NCBI RefSeq assembly: GCF_013155395.1
Contig: NZ_JABJWC010000039.1
Span: 1 to 35,321, forward strand
Origin: Komagataeibacter melomenusus
Lineage (GTDB): Bacteria; Pseudomonadota; Alphaproteobacteria; Acetobacterales; Acetobacteraceae
Direction: 5' to 3'
Length of the DNA stretch: 35,321 nt
Shown here: positions 18,235 to 26,490 of the stretch, piece after piece
Layout: every line of letters starts with the position of its first letter
How positions within the stretch are numbered: the first letter of the stretch is position 1
Translations under genes and position numbers: made by a program
Notes under the pieces: generated by a model
What the model was told of the DNA's origin: nothing
The model's input: the letters and a program-made list of their open reading frames with translations, nothing else
Database searches by the model: none

Positions 18235-19472
18235 CCACCGCGCCCACCGTGCGCGGCTGGTGCCCCGGCCTGCACACCCCCATGCAGGCCGCCGATGGCT
18301 GGCTGGTGCGCGTGCGCCCGCCGCTTGGCCGCCTGTCCGCCCCGCAGGCCCACACCATCGCGCGCGCCGCCCGCACGCATGGCAACGGGCTGATTGAACT
18401 GACCAGCCGGGGCAACCTGCAACTGCGCGGCCTGACACCGGACAGCGCCCGCGCCTTCGCCCGCGACATGGCGGATGCGGGCCTGGCCAGCACGGACGCC
18501 GCAACCGAGGCAAGGCGCGGCCTGCTGCTTTCCCCCCTTGCCGGTATCGACCCCGGTGCCGCCCCCGATGCCCCCGCCATCATCAAAGCGCTCGATGCCA
18601 CGCTGGCCGGGGCCGAAACCCTGCGCGGCCTGCCCGCCAAGTTCGTGATTGCGGTGGAATGCGGGGGGTACGTGCCCGCGGGCACGCTGCGGGCGGATAT
18701 CGTGGTGCGCGCGCAAGGGGCAGGCTGGCTGGTGGTGTGCGGCGCGCGCGCCCTGCCCTGCCCGGCTGCCGCCATTGCCCCCACGGTGCTGGCCCTGGCC
18801 CATGCGCTGGCAGGCCTCGGTGGCCGCCCCCTGCGCGACCCGGCCCTTGGCATGCGGGCCTTCGCCAGCCTGGGCCAATGCGCGGCAACGCAGGCAGCCC
18901 CCGCCACCACGGCACATGCGCCCTGCCTTGCCGGCCCCCTGCCCGGCCACGCCACGGGCGCCGTGCTGCCGCCCGGCCCGATGGCGGCTGGCCTGCTCGA
19001 CGCCGTGGCACAATGGAGCGTGCAGGCAGGCAACGGCCACATGCGCATCGCCCCCCTGCGCGCGATCATATTTGAAGACTGCGCTACGTTTGAAGACTGC
19101 ACCACGGCCCCGCCCCTGCCCGGCCTGATCACGCAGCCCGATGACCCGCGCCTGCGCATCAGCGCATGCATCGGCACGCGCGGCTGTGGCTGCGCCGCGC
19201 GTGACGTGATTGCCGATGCTGATCTGCTGGCCCCTGACCTGCCACCTGAAACCACGCTGCACGTATCGGGCTGCCCCAAGGGCTGCGCCCATCCGGCCCC
19301 TGCCGACATCACGCTGGTGGCACAGGTGGATGGCTATGGCCTGTGCCCGCATGGCCGGGCGGCTGATACGCCTGTAGACAACGGGCTTTCGCTGGCACAG
19401 ATACAGCACATCATGCGGGACTGGCCCCGCAACCTGACCACGCCACGGAACGGGAGAACCCAACCGGCATGA
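18231..19472 (+). CDS. cobG: CobG, precorrin-3B synthase (oxygen-dependent)
   Basis: The 413-residue protein belongs to the nitrite/sulfite reductase ferredoxin-like family and matches CobG. CobG uses O2 and an iron-sulfur centre to turn precorrin-3A into precorrin-3B, the step that marks the aerobic pathway. Two half-repeat motifs are visible: LTSRGNLQLRG (58-68), then the cluster cysteines C313 and C319 in ACIGTRGC and C348 and C352 in SGCPKGC. The start at 18231 is set by the ATGA overlap with cobN; earlier in-frame starts run inside cobN. An 18-bp in-frame tandem duplication gives FEDCAT-FEDCTT at about residues 281-292, between the core motifs. Most similar enzymes should lack it. Confidence 0.93.
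   Translation: MTTAPTVRGWCPGLHTPMQAADGWLVRVRPPLGRLSAPQAHTIARAARTHGNGLIELTSRGNLQLRGLTPDSARAFARDMADAGLASTDAATEARRGLLLSPLAGIDPGAAPDAPAIIKALDATLAGAETLRGLPAKFVIAVECGGYVPAGTLRADIVVRAQGAGWLVVCGARALPCPAAAIAPTVLALAHALAGLGGRPLRDPALGMRAFASLGQCAATQAAPATTAHAPCLAGPLPGHATGAVLPPGPMAAGLLDAVAQWSVQAGNGHMRIAPLRAIIFEDCATFEDCTTAPPLPGLITQPDDPRLRISACIGTRGCGCAARDVIADADLLAPDLPPETTLHVSGCPKGCAHPAPADITLVAQVDGYGLCPHGRAADTPVDNGLSLAQIQHIMRDWPRNLTTPRNGRTQPA
19071..19106. repeat. 18-bp tandem duplication inside cobG
   Basis: Two adjacent copies, TTTGAAGACTGCGCTACG (19071-19088) and TTTGAAGACTGCACCACG (19089-19106), match at 16 of 18 positions. The unit is a multiple of three and in frame with cobG, so it adds six residues (FEDCAT/FEDCTT) with an extra cysteine. 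Confidence 0.85.
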
Positions 19473-20110
19473 CCGCGCAAACGGAACCGTACGACTACAT
19501 TCACGACGGGGCGGCGATCTATGCCCGGTCCTTTGCCATCATCCGTGAAGAAGCCGACCTTGCCGGCCTGAGTGAGGCCGAAGCCCGCGTGGTGGTGCGC
19601 ATCATCCATGCCTGCGGCATGGTGGATGTGGCGAAGGCGGTGCGCATGTCGCCCGATTTCGTGGCCAGCGCGCAGGCGGCGCTGAAGGCAGGCAGGCCCA
19701 TCCTGTGCGATGCCAACATGGTGGCCCATGGCGTGACCCGCGCGCGCCTGCCCGCCGACAACCCGGTCATCTGCACCCTGCGCGACCCGCGCACGCCCGG
19801 GATTGCAAAGCAGATCGGCAATACCCGCTCGGCCGCCGCGATGGACCTGTGGGGGGATGACCTAGCCGGGGCCGTGGTGGCCATCGGCAATGCGCCCACC
19901 GCCCTGTTCCACCTGCTGGAGATGATCCGCGCGGGCGCGCCGCGCCCGGCGGCCGTAATCGGCATGCCGGTAGGCTTTGTGGGGGCCGCCGAATCGAAGG
20001 AGGCGCTGGCCGAATTCGGCGACCTGCCCTTCATCATCGTGCGTGGCAGGCTGGGTGGCAGCGCCATGGCGGCGGCCACCGTCAACGCGCTGGCGAGTGA
20101 CACGGAATGA
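19469..20110 (+). CDS. cobH: CobH, precorrin-8X methylmutase
   Basis: The 213-residue protein moves the C11 methyl group to C12, turning precorrin-8X into hydrogenobyrinic acid. The catalytic histidine lies in VVRIIHACGMVD (H47). Other family segments are DANMVAHGVTRARLP, TRSAAAMDLW, VAIGNAPTALFHLLEM and GMPVGFVGAAESKEAL. Length is normal. The start overlaps the cobG stop and the stop overlaps the cobI start, each by four bases, so the genes are translated as a coupled set. Confidence 0.97.
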   Translation: MTAQTEPYDYIHDGAAIYARSFAIIREEADLAGLSEAEARVVVRIIHACGMVDVAKAVRMSPDFVASAQAALKAGRPILCDANMVAHGVTRARLPADNPVICTLRDPRTPGIAKQIGNTRSAAAMDLWGDDLAGAVVAIGNAPTALFHLLEMIRAGAPRPAAVIGMPVGFVGAAESKEALAEFGDLPFIIVRGRLGGSAMAAATVNALASDTE

Positions 20111-20832
20111 GCACGGGCCGCCTGTCCATACTCGGCATGGGGCCGGGTGACCCCGAACTCATGACCATCAAGGCAGTACGCCTGCTGCGTGAAAGCCCGG
20201 TGGTGGGCTGGTTCTGCCGCCACGACCGCCCCGGCCATGCCCGCCAGATTGCAGGCGACATGATTGGCCCCGACGCCACCACGCTGCGCTTCGCCTACCC
20301 GTTCACTACCGAGATTGCGGTCAGCGACCCCGCGTACCTCATGCGCATGGGCCAGTTCTATGATGACTGCGCGGCACGGGTCGCGACCCACCTTGAGGCA
20401 GGCCACGACGTGGCGCTGCTGTGCGAGGGCGATCCGTTCCTGTTCGGCTCGGCGATGTATGTGTTCGACCGGCTGCATGAGCGATTCGAGTGCACCATCG
20501 TGCCCGGCATCACCGCCATGAGCGGCTGCTGGTCGGCAGCACAGCGCCCCATGGTGCATGGTGATGACGTGCTGTGCGTCATTCCCGGCACGCTGGATGA
20601 GGAGGCTCTGGTGGCATGGCTGGAAAAGGCCGATGCCGCAGTGATCATGAAACTGGGCCGCAACCTTGAAAAAGTGCGCACCGCCCTGCGCCGCACCGGG
20701 CGCGAGGCGCGCGCGATCTATGTGGAACGCGCCAGCCAGCCCGCCCAGCGCTGCCTGAAACTGACCGAGATGACCGGCCCTGCCCCCTATTTCTCCATCA
20801 TTCTCGTGCCGGGGCGGGAGGGCGCGCGATGA
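20107..20832 (+). CDS. cobI: CobI, precorrin-2 C20-methyltransferase
   Basis: The 241-residue protein is a SAM-dependent tetrapyrrole methyltransferase. It shows the N-terminal GMGPGDPELMTIKAVRLL loop, the LCEGDPFLFGSAMY motif and VPGITAMSGCWSAA, all typical of C20-methyltransferase. It methylates precorrin-2 to give precorrin-3A. The four-base overlaps with cobH and cobJ place it in the same operon under the B12 riboswitch. Confidence 0.95.
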   Translation: MSTGRLSILGMGPGDPELMTIKAVRLLRESPVVGWFCRHDRPGHARQIAGDMIGPDATTLRFAYPFTTEIAVSDPAYLMRMGQFYDDCAARVATHLEAGHDVALLCEGDPFLFGSAMYVFDRLHERFECTIVPGITAMSGCWSAAQRPMVHGDDVLCVIPGTLDEEALVAWLEKADAAVIMKLGRNLEKVRTALRRTGREARAIYVERASQPAQRCLKLTEMTGPAPYFSIILVPGREGAR

Positions 20833-21590
20833 GTGGCCGCATCTTTGTCGTGGGTCTTGGCCCGGGGGCCCCGGAACAGCGCACGCCCCAGGCCGATGCC
20901 GCCCTTGCACAGGCTACCGACCTGATCGGCTACACGCCCTACGTGGCCCGCGTGCAGGCAGGCCCCGACGTGGTGCGCCATGGCAGTGACAACCGCGTGG
21001 AGCTTGAACGCGCGCAGCACGCCATTGAACTGGCGCTGGCAGGACGCACGGTTGCGGTCGTGTCCGGCGGCGATGCGGGCGTGTTCGGCATGGCCAGTGC
21101 AGTGTTCGAGGCGATTGACCACGGCCCCGCTGCGTGGCGCGGGGTGGATGTCGTGGTCATTCCCGGTGTCTCCGCCGTGCTGGCCGCAGCCGCCCGGCTG
21201 GGTGCGCCATTGGGGGGGGATTTCTGCGTTATTTCGCTGTCTGACAACCTCAAGCCGCAGGCGGTGGTGCATAAAAGGCTGGCAGCGGCGGCACAGGCCG
21301 GGCTGGTGATGGCGCTGTACAATCCGCGCTCGAAGGCCCGCCCGCACCAGTTGGGCGAGGCATTCGACCTGCTGCGCACCATCCTGCCCGGTTCCGTGCC
21401 GGTTGCCTTTGCCCGTGCCATTGGCCGCCCCGATGAGCGCGTGATCCTGACCGACATCGCCCATGCCGACCCCGAGCAGGTGGATATGAGCACGCTGGTG
21501 CTGATCGGCTGCCCGCTCACCCACACCATTGAGCGGGCAAACGGGGAAAAATGGCTCTACACCGCGCGGCGGGTAGAAAAAACGGAATAA
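20829..21590 (+). CDS. cobJ: CobJ, precorrin-3B C17-methyltransferase
   Basis: The 253-residue SAM-dependent methyltransferase drives ring contraction and C17 methylation, giving precorrin-4. Motifs visible are VGLGPGAPEQRTPQA, DLIGYTPYV, VSGGDAGVFGMA, IPGVSAVLAAAARLGAPLGGDFC and ALYNPRSKARPHQL. It is the last gene of the riboswitch operon. Repeat copy D begins at the stop and probably ends transcription between it and the convergent cobK. Confidence 0.96.
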   Translation: MSGRIFVVGLGPGAPEQRTPQADAALAQATDLIGYTPYVARVQAGPDVVRHGSDNRVELERAQHAIELALAGRTVAVVSGGDAGVFGMASAVFEAIDHGPAAWRGVDVVVIPGVSAVLAAAARLGAPLGGDFCVISLSDNLKPQAVVHKRLAAAAQAGLVMALYNPRSKARPHQLGEAFDLLRTILPGSVPVAFARAIGRPDERVILTDIAHADPEQVDMSTLVLIGCPLTHTIERANGEKWLYTARRVEKTE

Positions 21591-21670
21591 AAGTTTTCGG
21601 GTGCCGCCTTTTTTCAAAAAGGCGGTGTCTTTTCGAAGCTTTTTGAAAAAAGCTTCACCAAAAACTTCTT
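21587..21670. repeat. Repeat element copy D (full double-hairpin form) between cobJ and cobK
   Basis: This full copy matches copy B closely. It has a left end ATAAAAGTTTTCGGGTG, hairpin 1 GCCGCC-T6-C-A5-GGCGG (about 21603-21625), hairpin 2 GAAGCTTTTTGAAAAAAGCTTC (about 21635-21656), and a right end ACCAAAAACTTCTT. Its first bases are the cobJ stop itself. cobJ and cobK converge here, so the element is placed as a two-way terminator. Confidence 0.9.
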
Positions 21671-21706
21671 ATGATCCCAGGGTTTTTCGTGAGCAGGTTT
21701 TCCACA

Positions 21707-22450
21707 TCATTCCGACAGGCTTTCCAGCCACATCATGGCAGCAGTGGCATCCGTCACCGTCCCGGCCGGGGCCACGGGCGGGCGATCCACCATGATCACG
21801 CCAAGGCCCAGCCTGCGGGCTGCCGCAAGCTTGGCCTGTGTTGCCGTACCGCCGGAATTCTTGGTCACGATCACATCAATCCGTTCCCGGCGCAAAAGCG
21901 CCTCCTCGCCTGCTTCATCAAACGGGCCACGGGCCAGCAGCAACCGCGTGCCCGCGGGCAGCAGGGCCGGGTCAGGTGCATCCACGCAGCGCAGCAGCCA
22001 GTCATGCGGGCCTGCATGGTGGAAGGGCAGCAGGTCCTTGCGCCCCACGGTCAGCAGCACGCGGCGCGGTATCGTGCCCAGCGCGCCCGCTGCGGCCTGC
22101 ATGTCGGACACGCGGGTCCAGCGATCACCCGCAACAGGCGTCCAGCCAGGGCGCTCCACGCGCAGCAGGGGCACATGGGCCTGCGCGCAGGCGGCAACGG
22201 CATGATTGCTCATCTGCACGGCAAAGGGATGGGTGGCGTCGAGCACGGCATCGATCTGGTGGACCAGCAGCCACTTGCGCAGGCCATCCACACCACCAAA
22301 GCCGCCAATGCGCACCTCAAGCGCGGGCAGGACCGGCGCGCGGGTGGCCCCTGCCAGCGAGACGGTGACCTTAAAACGGTCCATACGCTGCTCCAGCGCC
22401 GCATAAAGCTGGCGGGCCTCCGTCGTGCCGCCCAGAACCAGAACCCGCAT
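21707..22450 (-). CDS. cobK: CobK, precorrin-6A reductase
   Basis: The 247-residue protein is the NADPH-dependent precorrin-6A reductase that forms precorrin-6B. It begins with the nucleotide loop MRVLVLGGTTEARQLYAAL. Family stretches include GGFGGVDGLRKWL, VLDATHPFAVQMSNHAVAAC, LLTVGRKDL and the late VTKNSGGTATQAKLAAAR. It faces cobJ and is divergent from cobL, with only 32 bases between the two start codons. Its promoter must therefore overlap coding sequence of cobL or be squeezed into that gap. Confidence 0.95.
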   Translation of the reverse strand: MRVLVLGGTTEARQLYAALEQRMDRFKVTVSLAGATRAPVLPALEVRIGGFGGVDGLRKWLLVHQIDAVLDATHPFAVQMSNHAVAACAQAHVPLLRVERPGWTPVAGDRWTRVSDMQAAAGALGTIPRRVLLTVGRKDLLPFHHAGPHDWLLRCVDAPDPALLPAGTRLLLARGPFDEAGEEALLRRERIDVIVTKNSGGTATQAKLAAARRLGLGVIMVDRPPVAPAGTVTDATAAMMWLESLSE

Positions 22451-22482
22451 CTTTTCCTTCCCGCCTGTTGCGAGGCCACGCC

Positions 22483-23721
22483 ATGACCACGCCGTGGCTG
22501 CATGTTATCGGCATTGGGGAGGATGGTGTCGAGGGCCTGCCCCATGCCACCCGTGCCCTGATCGCAGGCGCGGAACTGGTGGCAGGCGGCACGCGCCACC
22601 TTGCCCTGGCACGCCCCCTGATCGCAGGCGAGACGCTGGCCTGGCCGCACCCACTGGCCGATGGCATTGCCGACATGCTGCGCTGGCGCGGCAGGCGCGT
22701 ATGCGTGCTGGCCTCGGGCGATCCGTTCCTGTTCGGCATAGGCACCACATTGCGCCGCCATGTGCCCCTGCCCGAGATGATGAGCCTGCCCGCGCCATCA
22801 TGCGTGGTGCTGGCGTGCAACCTGCTGGGCTGGGCGGAGCAGGATGTGAACGTGCTCTCGCTATGTGGCCGCCCGATGGAGGCCGTGGCCCCCGCCCTTC
22901 AGCCCGGTGGCAGGCTTGTGGTGCTCTCGGCGGATGAACACACGCCCCATGCCTTTGCCCGCTGGCTGGACGGGCGCGGTTTCGGGGCCTCCGCGCTGCA
23001 TGTGCTGGGCGCGCTGGGCGGACCAAGGCAGAGCCACCACACCGCCACCGTGGCCGAGACCGCGCGGGGTGAAGGGCCGCAGCCGCCCCGGCTGAACCTG
23101 ATGGCGCTGGAAGTGGTGGCCGACCGGAATGCACAAATCATTCCGCTGGCCTGCGGGCTGCCAGATGACCTGTTCGACCATGACGGGCAGATCACCAAGC
23201 GCGAGATCCGGGCGGTCACGCTCTCGGCCCTTGCGCCACGGCGGGGCGAGATGCTGTGGGATATTGGCGGCGGCTCAGGCTCGATCAGCATTGAATGGAT
23301 GCTGCGCCACCCCGCCAACCGCGCCATCGCCATTGAAAAATCACCCGCACGTGGCGCGCGGATTGCCCACAATGCGCTCGCCCTTGGCGTGCCGGGCCTG
23401 CGCGTGATGGCGGGCGAGGCCCCCGCCATCCTGCCACGCATGCGGGCCGAGGGACTGGATGCGCCTGATGCCATCTTCATCGGCGGCGGCATCAGCAACC
23501 CCGGCATGCTCGAGGCGGCATGGGAAGCCCTGCGCCCGGGCGGCCGGCTGGTGGCCAATGCCGTAACGCTGGAAAGCGAGGCCGCGGTCATTGCCGCCCA
23601 TGCCCGCCGGGGCGGCACGCTGACCCGGCTGCATGTGGAGCGGCTGGAGCCGATCGGGCGCTTTCACGGCTTTCGCCCCGGCATGACCGTAACCTGCTAC
23701 GCCGTGGGCAAACCGGCATGA
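22483..23721 (+). CDS. cobL: CobL, precorrin-6Y C5,15-methyltransferase (CbiE-CbiT fusion)
   Basis: The 412-residue protein has two domains: an N-terminal CbiE-type methyltransferase (about 1-205; HVIGIGEDGVEGLP, LASGDPFLFGIG) and a C-terminal CbiT-type methyltransferase/decarboxylase (about 225-412; SAM loop D260 in WDIGGGSGSISIEW, then IFIGGGISNPGMLEAAW). It methylates C5 and C15 of precorrin-6B and removes the C12 acetate carboxylate, giving precorrin-8X. The start at 22483 has GAGG 8 bases upstream. It heads a second cob block and overlaps cobE by four bases. Confidence 0.96.
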   Translation: MTTPWLHVIGIGEDGVEGLPHATRALIAGAELVAGGTRHLALARPLIAGETLAWPHPLADGIADMLRWRGRRVCVLASGDPFLFGIGTTLRRHVPLPEMMSLPAPSCVVLACNLLGWAEQDVNVLSLCGRPMEAVAPALQPGGRLVVLSADEHTPHAFARWLDGRGFGASALHVLGALGGPRQSHHTATVAETARGEGPQPPRLNLMALEVVADRNAQIIPLACGLPDDLFDHDGQITKREIRAVTLSALAPRRGEMLWDIGGGSGSISIEWMLRHPANRAIAIEKSPARGARIAHNALALGVPGLRVMAGEAPAILPRMRAEGLDAPDAIFIGGGISNPGMLEAAWEALRPGGRLVANAVTLESEAAVIAAHARRGGTLTRLHVERLEPIGRFHGFRPGMTVTCYAVGKPA

Positions 23722-24092
23722 TCGTGGCCGGGCTGGGCCTGCGTAGCGGGTGTGATGCGCAGGCCATCATTGCCCTCGTGCTGGCGGCACAGGCACGCTG
23801 CGACAGGCAGGCGGACCTTGTGGCCGTGCCCGCCTTCCGCTACCGCGAGGCGGGCGTGCAGGCGGCAGCCGCCCATCTGGGACTGCGCTTGCTGGCCATC
23901 ACGCCCAATGAACTGCTGGCCGCCCAGCCGCGCTGCGTCACCCGGTCCGCCCGTGCGCAGGCAGCCCTTGGCGTGGCCTCGGTGGCGGAAGGCTGCGCGC
24001 TGGCGGCGGCAGGACCGCACGCAAGGCTGATCGTGCCGCGCCTGACGGGCGGCAAGGCAACATGTGCCATGGCACAGGGAGAGGATGCATGA
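23718..24092 (+). CDS. cobE: CobE/CbiG C-terminal domain protein
   Basis: The 124-residue protein starts with [16 protein letters not shown] and continues with [28 protein letters not shown] and a C-terminal [13 protein letters not shown]. This matches the CobE family, related to the C-terminal domain of CbiG. In the aerobic pathway CobE is required for normal flux, but its exact catalytic role is not settled. It is located between cobL and cobM with ATGA overlaps on both sides. Confidence 0.9.
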   Translation: MIVAGLGLRSGCDAQAIIALVLAAQARCDRQADLVAVPAFRYREAGVQAAAAHLGLRLLAITPNELLAAQPRCVTRSARAQAALGVASVAEGCALAAAGPHARLIVPRLTGGKATCAMAQGEDA

Positions 24093-24841
24093 CCGTACAC
24101 TTCATTGGCGCAGGCCCCGGTGCCGCCGACCTGCTGACCCTGCGCGGGCGCGACCTGCTGGCAAAATGCCCGGTATGCCTGTACGCAGGCTCCATCGTGC
24201 CGACCGAGATGCTCGAACACTGCCCGCCCGATGCGCGGCTGGTTGATACCGCACCGCTTACGCTCGACCTGATCGAGCAGGAATATATCCGCGCCCATGC
24301 AGCGGGGCAGGATGTGGCGCGCCTGCATTCGGGCGATCTTTCGGTGTACAGCGCCGTGGCCGAGCAGGTCCGCAGGCTCGACCGCAACAGCATTCCATGG
24401 ACCATGACCCCCGGCGTGCCCGCCTTTGCCGCCGCCGCCTCGGTGCTGGGGCGTGAACTGACCGTGCCGGAAGTGGCCCAGAGCGTGGTGCTGACGCGCG
24501 TGAGCGGCCGGGCCTCGGCCATGCCGGAGCGTGAGAAGCTGGCCGCCTTTGGGGCTACGGGCGCAACACTGGCCATCCATCTGGCCATTCATGTGCTGGA
24601 CCAGATCGTGGCTGATCTCACCCCGTTTTATGGCGCGGACTGCCCCGTGGCCATCGTGGCCCGCGCGACATGGCCCGACCAGCTCGTACTGCGCGGCACG
24701 CTGGGCGATATTGGTGCAAAACTGGCGGAAAACCCGATCGAGCGCACGGCGCTGGTGCTGGTAGGCCGGGCGCTGGGCACGCATGACTTCCGTGAAAGTG
24801 CGCTTTACAACGCCGATTACCACCGCCGCTTCCGCTCCTGA
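24089..24841 (+). CDS. cobM: CobM, precorrin-4 C11-methyltransferase
   Basis: The 250-residue SAM-dependent methyltransferase converts precorrin-4 to precorrin-5. Signature segments are [65 protein letters not shown] and the C-terminal [21 protein letters not shown]. The start at 24089 is set by the ATGA overlap with cobE. It is the last gene of the cobL-cobE-cobM block, followed by repeat copy E. Confidence 0.97.
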   Translation: MTVHFIGAGPGAADLLTLRGRDLLAKCPVCLYAGSIVPTEMLEHCPPDARLVDTAPLTLDLIEQEYIRAHAAGQDVARLHSGDLSVYSAVAEQVRRLDRNSIPWTMTPGVPAFAAAASVLGRELTVPEVAQSVVLTRVSGRASAMPEREKLAAFGATGATLAIHLAIHVLDQIVADLTPFYGADCPVAIVARATWPDQLVLRGTLGDIGAKLAENPIERTALVLVGRALGTHDFRESALYNADYHRRFRS

Positions 24842-24865
24842 GCCGTGCGGGGCATGTTTGAGAAA

Positions 24866-24946
24866 GAATAAAATTCCGTGGGCCGCTTTTAGATAAAGCG
24901 GTCTTTCTCAAAGCTTTTTGAAAAAAGCTTTACCAAAAACTTTTAT
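24866..24946. repeat. Repeat element copy E (divergent double-hairpin form) after cobM
   Basis: The layout is the same as copies B and D but more diverged. It has a left end AATAAAATTCCGTGGGCCGC, hairpin 1 weakened to CCGCTTTTAGATAAAGCGG (about 24883-24901), hairpin 2 AAAGCTTTTTGAAAAAAGCTTT (about 24910-24931), and a right end ACCAAAAACTTTTATT. It faces copy F across the small AT-rich gene, with its ACCAAAAACTT end pointing inward. Confidence 0.85.
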
Positions 24947-24949
24947 TAA

Positions 24950-24969
24950 TATAATGTTTTAAACATTAT
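24950..24969 (+). promoter_or_regulatory. Palindromic operator-like site overlapping a TATAAT box
   Basis: ATAATGTTT-T-AAACATTAT (24951-24969) is a perfect 9-bp inverted repeat around one central base. It overlaps a perfect TATAAT (24950-24955) and ends 22 bases before the ATG of the small gene at 24992. This is the shape of a repressor operator over a promoter, but no regulator can be named. Confidence 0.5.
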
Positions 24970-24991
24970 CTATTATTAAATAAAGAATTTT

Positions 24992-25231
24992 ATGATGCAG
25001 CGTGATATGTCAAATGAAGAAGTTAAAAAACTACTCATTTACATGATTGAAAAATATATTTCAGACCCCGAGCGCCGCACTCGGCTGATTGATCTTACCC
25101 TGCATCGCAAGGATCCAGTTGGTCGCCCGCCAGTAAAAGGAATCATGTATGACGTCCTTTCGCATGTTAATCAGGACATAAGCCGGGACGATGATGAAAT
25201 AGTCTCTAAAATGGCTTATTTTTTTGGATAA
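24992..25231 (+). CDS. Small AT-rich orphan gene, unknown function
   Basis: The 79-residue protein is charged and predicted mostly helical (SNEEVKKLLIYMIEKYISDPERRTRLIDL). It has a middle GRPPVKG turn and no signal peptide, membrane segment or Cys motif. I do not recognise the family. Base composition is clearly lower in GC than all neighbouring cob genes, and it is bracketed by inverted copies E and F of the repeat element, so horizontal origin is likely. The ribosome site is poor (AAAGAA about 5 bases before the ATG). An in-frame ATG at 25007 is the alternative. A phage- or plasmid-derived regulator or toxin-system fragment is possible, but I have no evidence for either. Confidence 0.55.
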   Translation: MMQRDMSNEEVKKLLIYMIEKYISDPERRTRLIDLTLHRKDPVGRPPVKGIMYDVLSHVNQDISRDDDEIVSKMAYFFG

Positions 25232-25263
25232 AAACCCTCCCCCAAACAACAGTATTTAAAAAA

Positions 25264-25322
25264 ATAAGAGTTTTTGGTGAAGCTTTTTTCAAAAAGCTTT
25301 AAAAAACGGCACCCAGAAACTT
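25264..25322. repeat. Repeat element copy F (inverted, one hairpin lost) after cbiD
   Basis: This copy is in the opposite orientation to copy E. It reads AGAGTTTTTGGTGAAGC, then hairpin 2 (AAGCTTTTTTCAAAAAGCTT, 25280-25299), then AAAAAACGGCACCCAGAAACTTCC. The GC-rich hairpin 1 has collapsed to a remnant, ACGGCACCC. It lies 9 bases after the cbiD stop on the minus strand and can act as its terminator. Confidence 0.85.
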
Positions 25323-25331
25323 CCATACTCT

Positions 25332-26423
25332 TCAACCCGCAACTGGATACGGGCCATGCCCGGCCACCAGCGTGCCCGCGCGGTCGAACAGCAGCACATC
25401 CAGAACACACGGCGCACCCGCCAGCACATCACACGCCACCTGCCACGCGCCGCGTGCCACTACCGGACCAAGGGGGTAGCCCGCTTCGGCAGCCAGCGCG
25501 AAGGCGGCTGCCACGGAATGGGCCTGCGCAATGGCGTCCACCAAGGCATCCGGTGCCCCGATGCCCCGCGCAAGGGCGGCCAACCGGCCCATATCCGCCT
25601 GCCCCCGGCGCGAATGCAGGTCCAAGAACCCCTGCGCCAGCTTGGTCATCTTGGCCACGCCGCCGCCAATCGTCACGCGCGGCACCGGGTGGCGGCGCAG
25701 GTATTTGAGCAGGCCACCGGCAAAATCGCCCATTTCCAGCATGGCTTCCTCCGGCAGGGCGTACAGTGCGCGGGTGGCGCGTTCGGACACATCGCCGGTG
25801 CAGCCCGCCACATGCGGCAGGCCCAGCGCACGGGCCACGTCCACGCCCCGGTGGATGCTGTCGATCCATGCCGCACAGGAAAACGGCACCACGATGCCCG
25901 TCGTGCCAAGGACGGACAGGCCGCCCACAATGCCCAGCCGGCCATTGAGCGTGTGCCGCGCCATGTCCGCCCCGCCTGCAATCGAGATGGTCACTTCCAC
26001 ATCGGGTTCATGCCCGTCAGCGCCGGTCAGGGCCTTGCGGATCATGCGCCGGGGCACGGGGTTTATGGCAGGCTCGCCGGGCGGTATGGGCAGGCCAGGC
26101 AGGGTCACGGTGCCCACGCCGGGCCCCGCACGAAACACCACGCCGCTCCCCGCAGGCGCGCGGCGCACCTCCACGCGCACATGCGCGCCGTGGGTCACGT
26201 CCGGGTCATCGCCCGCATCCTTCACCACCTCCGCCCACGCGCCATCCGGCCCATGGCCATGGGCAGCCAGCGCAAAGGCGACATCCTGGCCGCCGGGCAG
26301 CGTGATGGTGACCGGATCGGGAAAGCCCTGCCCGCACAAGGCTTGCCACGCGGCCTTTGCGGCAGCGGTGGCGCAACTGCCGGTCGTCCACCCCCGGCGC
26401 AGGGGGGTATGGGGGTGCTCCAT
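25332..26423 (-). CDS. cbiD: CbiD, (cobalt-)precorrin-5B C1-methyltransferase
   Basis: The 363-residue protein has the CbiD N-terminal signature LRRGWTTGSCATAAAKAAW (9-27), the central GPGVGTVTLPGLPIPPGEPAINPVPRRMI stretch (reported here as the order GPGVGTVT, then GEPAINPVPR), and GGLSVLGTTGIV. CbiD methylates C1 in the anaerobic pathway and is thought to replace CobF in organisms lacking it. No cobF is seen in this window, so CbiD may supply that methylation beside the oxygen-dependent CobG. The ATG at 26423 has AAGG 9 bases upstream. The longer frame start at 26606 would overlap cobB. It is divergent from cobB with a 67-base gap. Confidence 0.95.
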   Translation of the reverse strand: MEHPHTPLRRGWTTGSCATAAAKAAWQALCGQGFPDPVTITLPGGQDVAFALAAHGHGPDGAWAEVVKDAGDDPDVTHGAHVRVEVRRAPAGSGVVFRAGPGVGTVTLPGLPIPPGEPAINPVPRRMIRKALTGADGHEPDVEVTISIAGGADMARHTLNGRLGIVGGLSVLGTTGIVVPFSCAAWIDSIHRGVDVARALGLPHVAGCTGDVSERATRALYALPEEAMLEMGDFAGGLLKYLRRHPVPRVTIGGGVAKMTKLAQGFLDLHSRRGQADMGRLAALARGIGAPDALVDAIAQAHSVAAAFALAAEAGYPLGPVVARGAWQVACDVLAGAPCVLDVLLFDRAGTLVAGHGPYPVAG

Positions 26424-26490
26424 CGGGATGACCTTCTCGTCCAACAGGGGTAAGGGTGGCATCGCTCGCCACGCTTTAGCAGGAACCCAC

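Noticed and set aside
14833-18513. Very long minus-strand frame opposite cobN (1226 codons)
   Set aside because: Open only because of high GC and codon bias; the plus strand encodes CobN with family motifs throughout.
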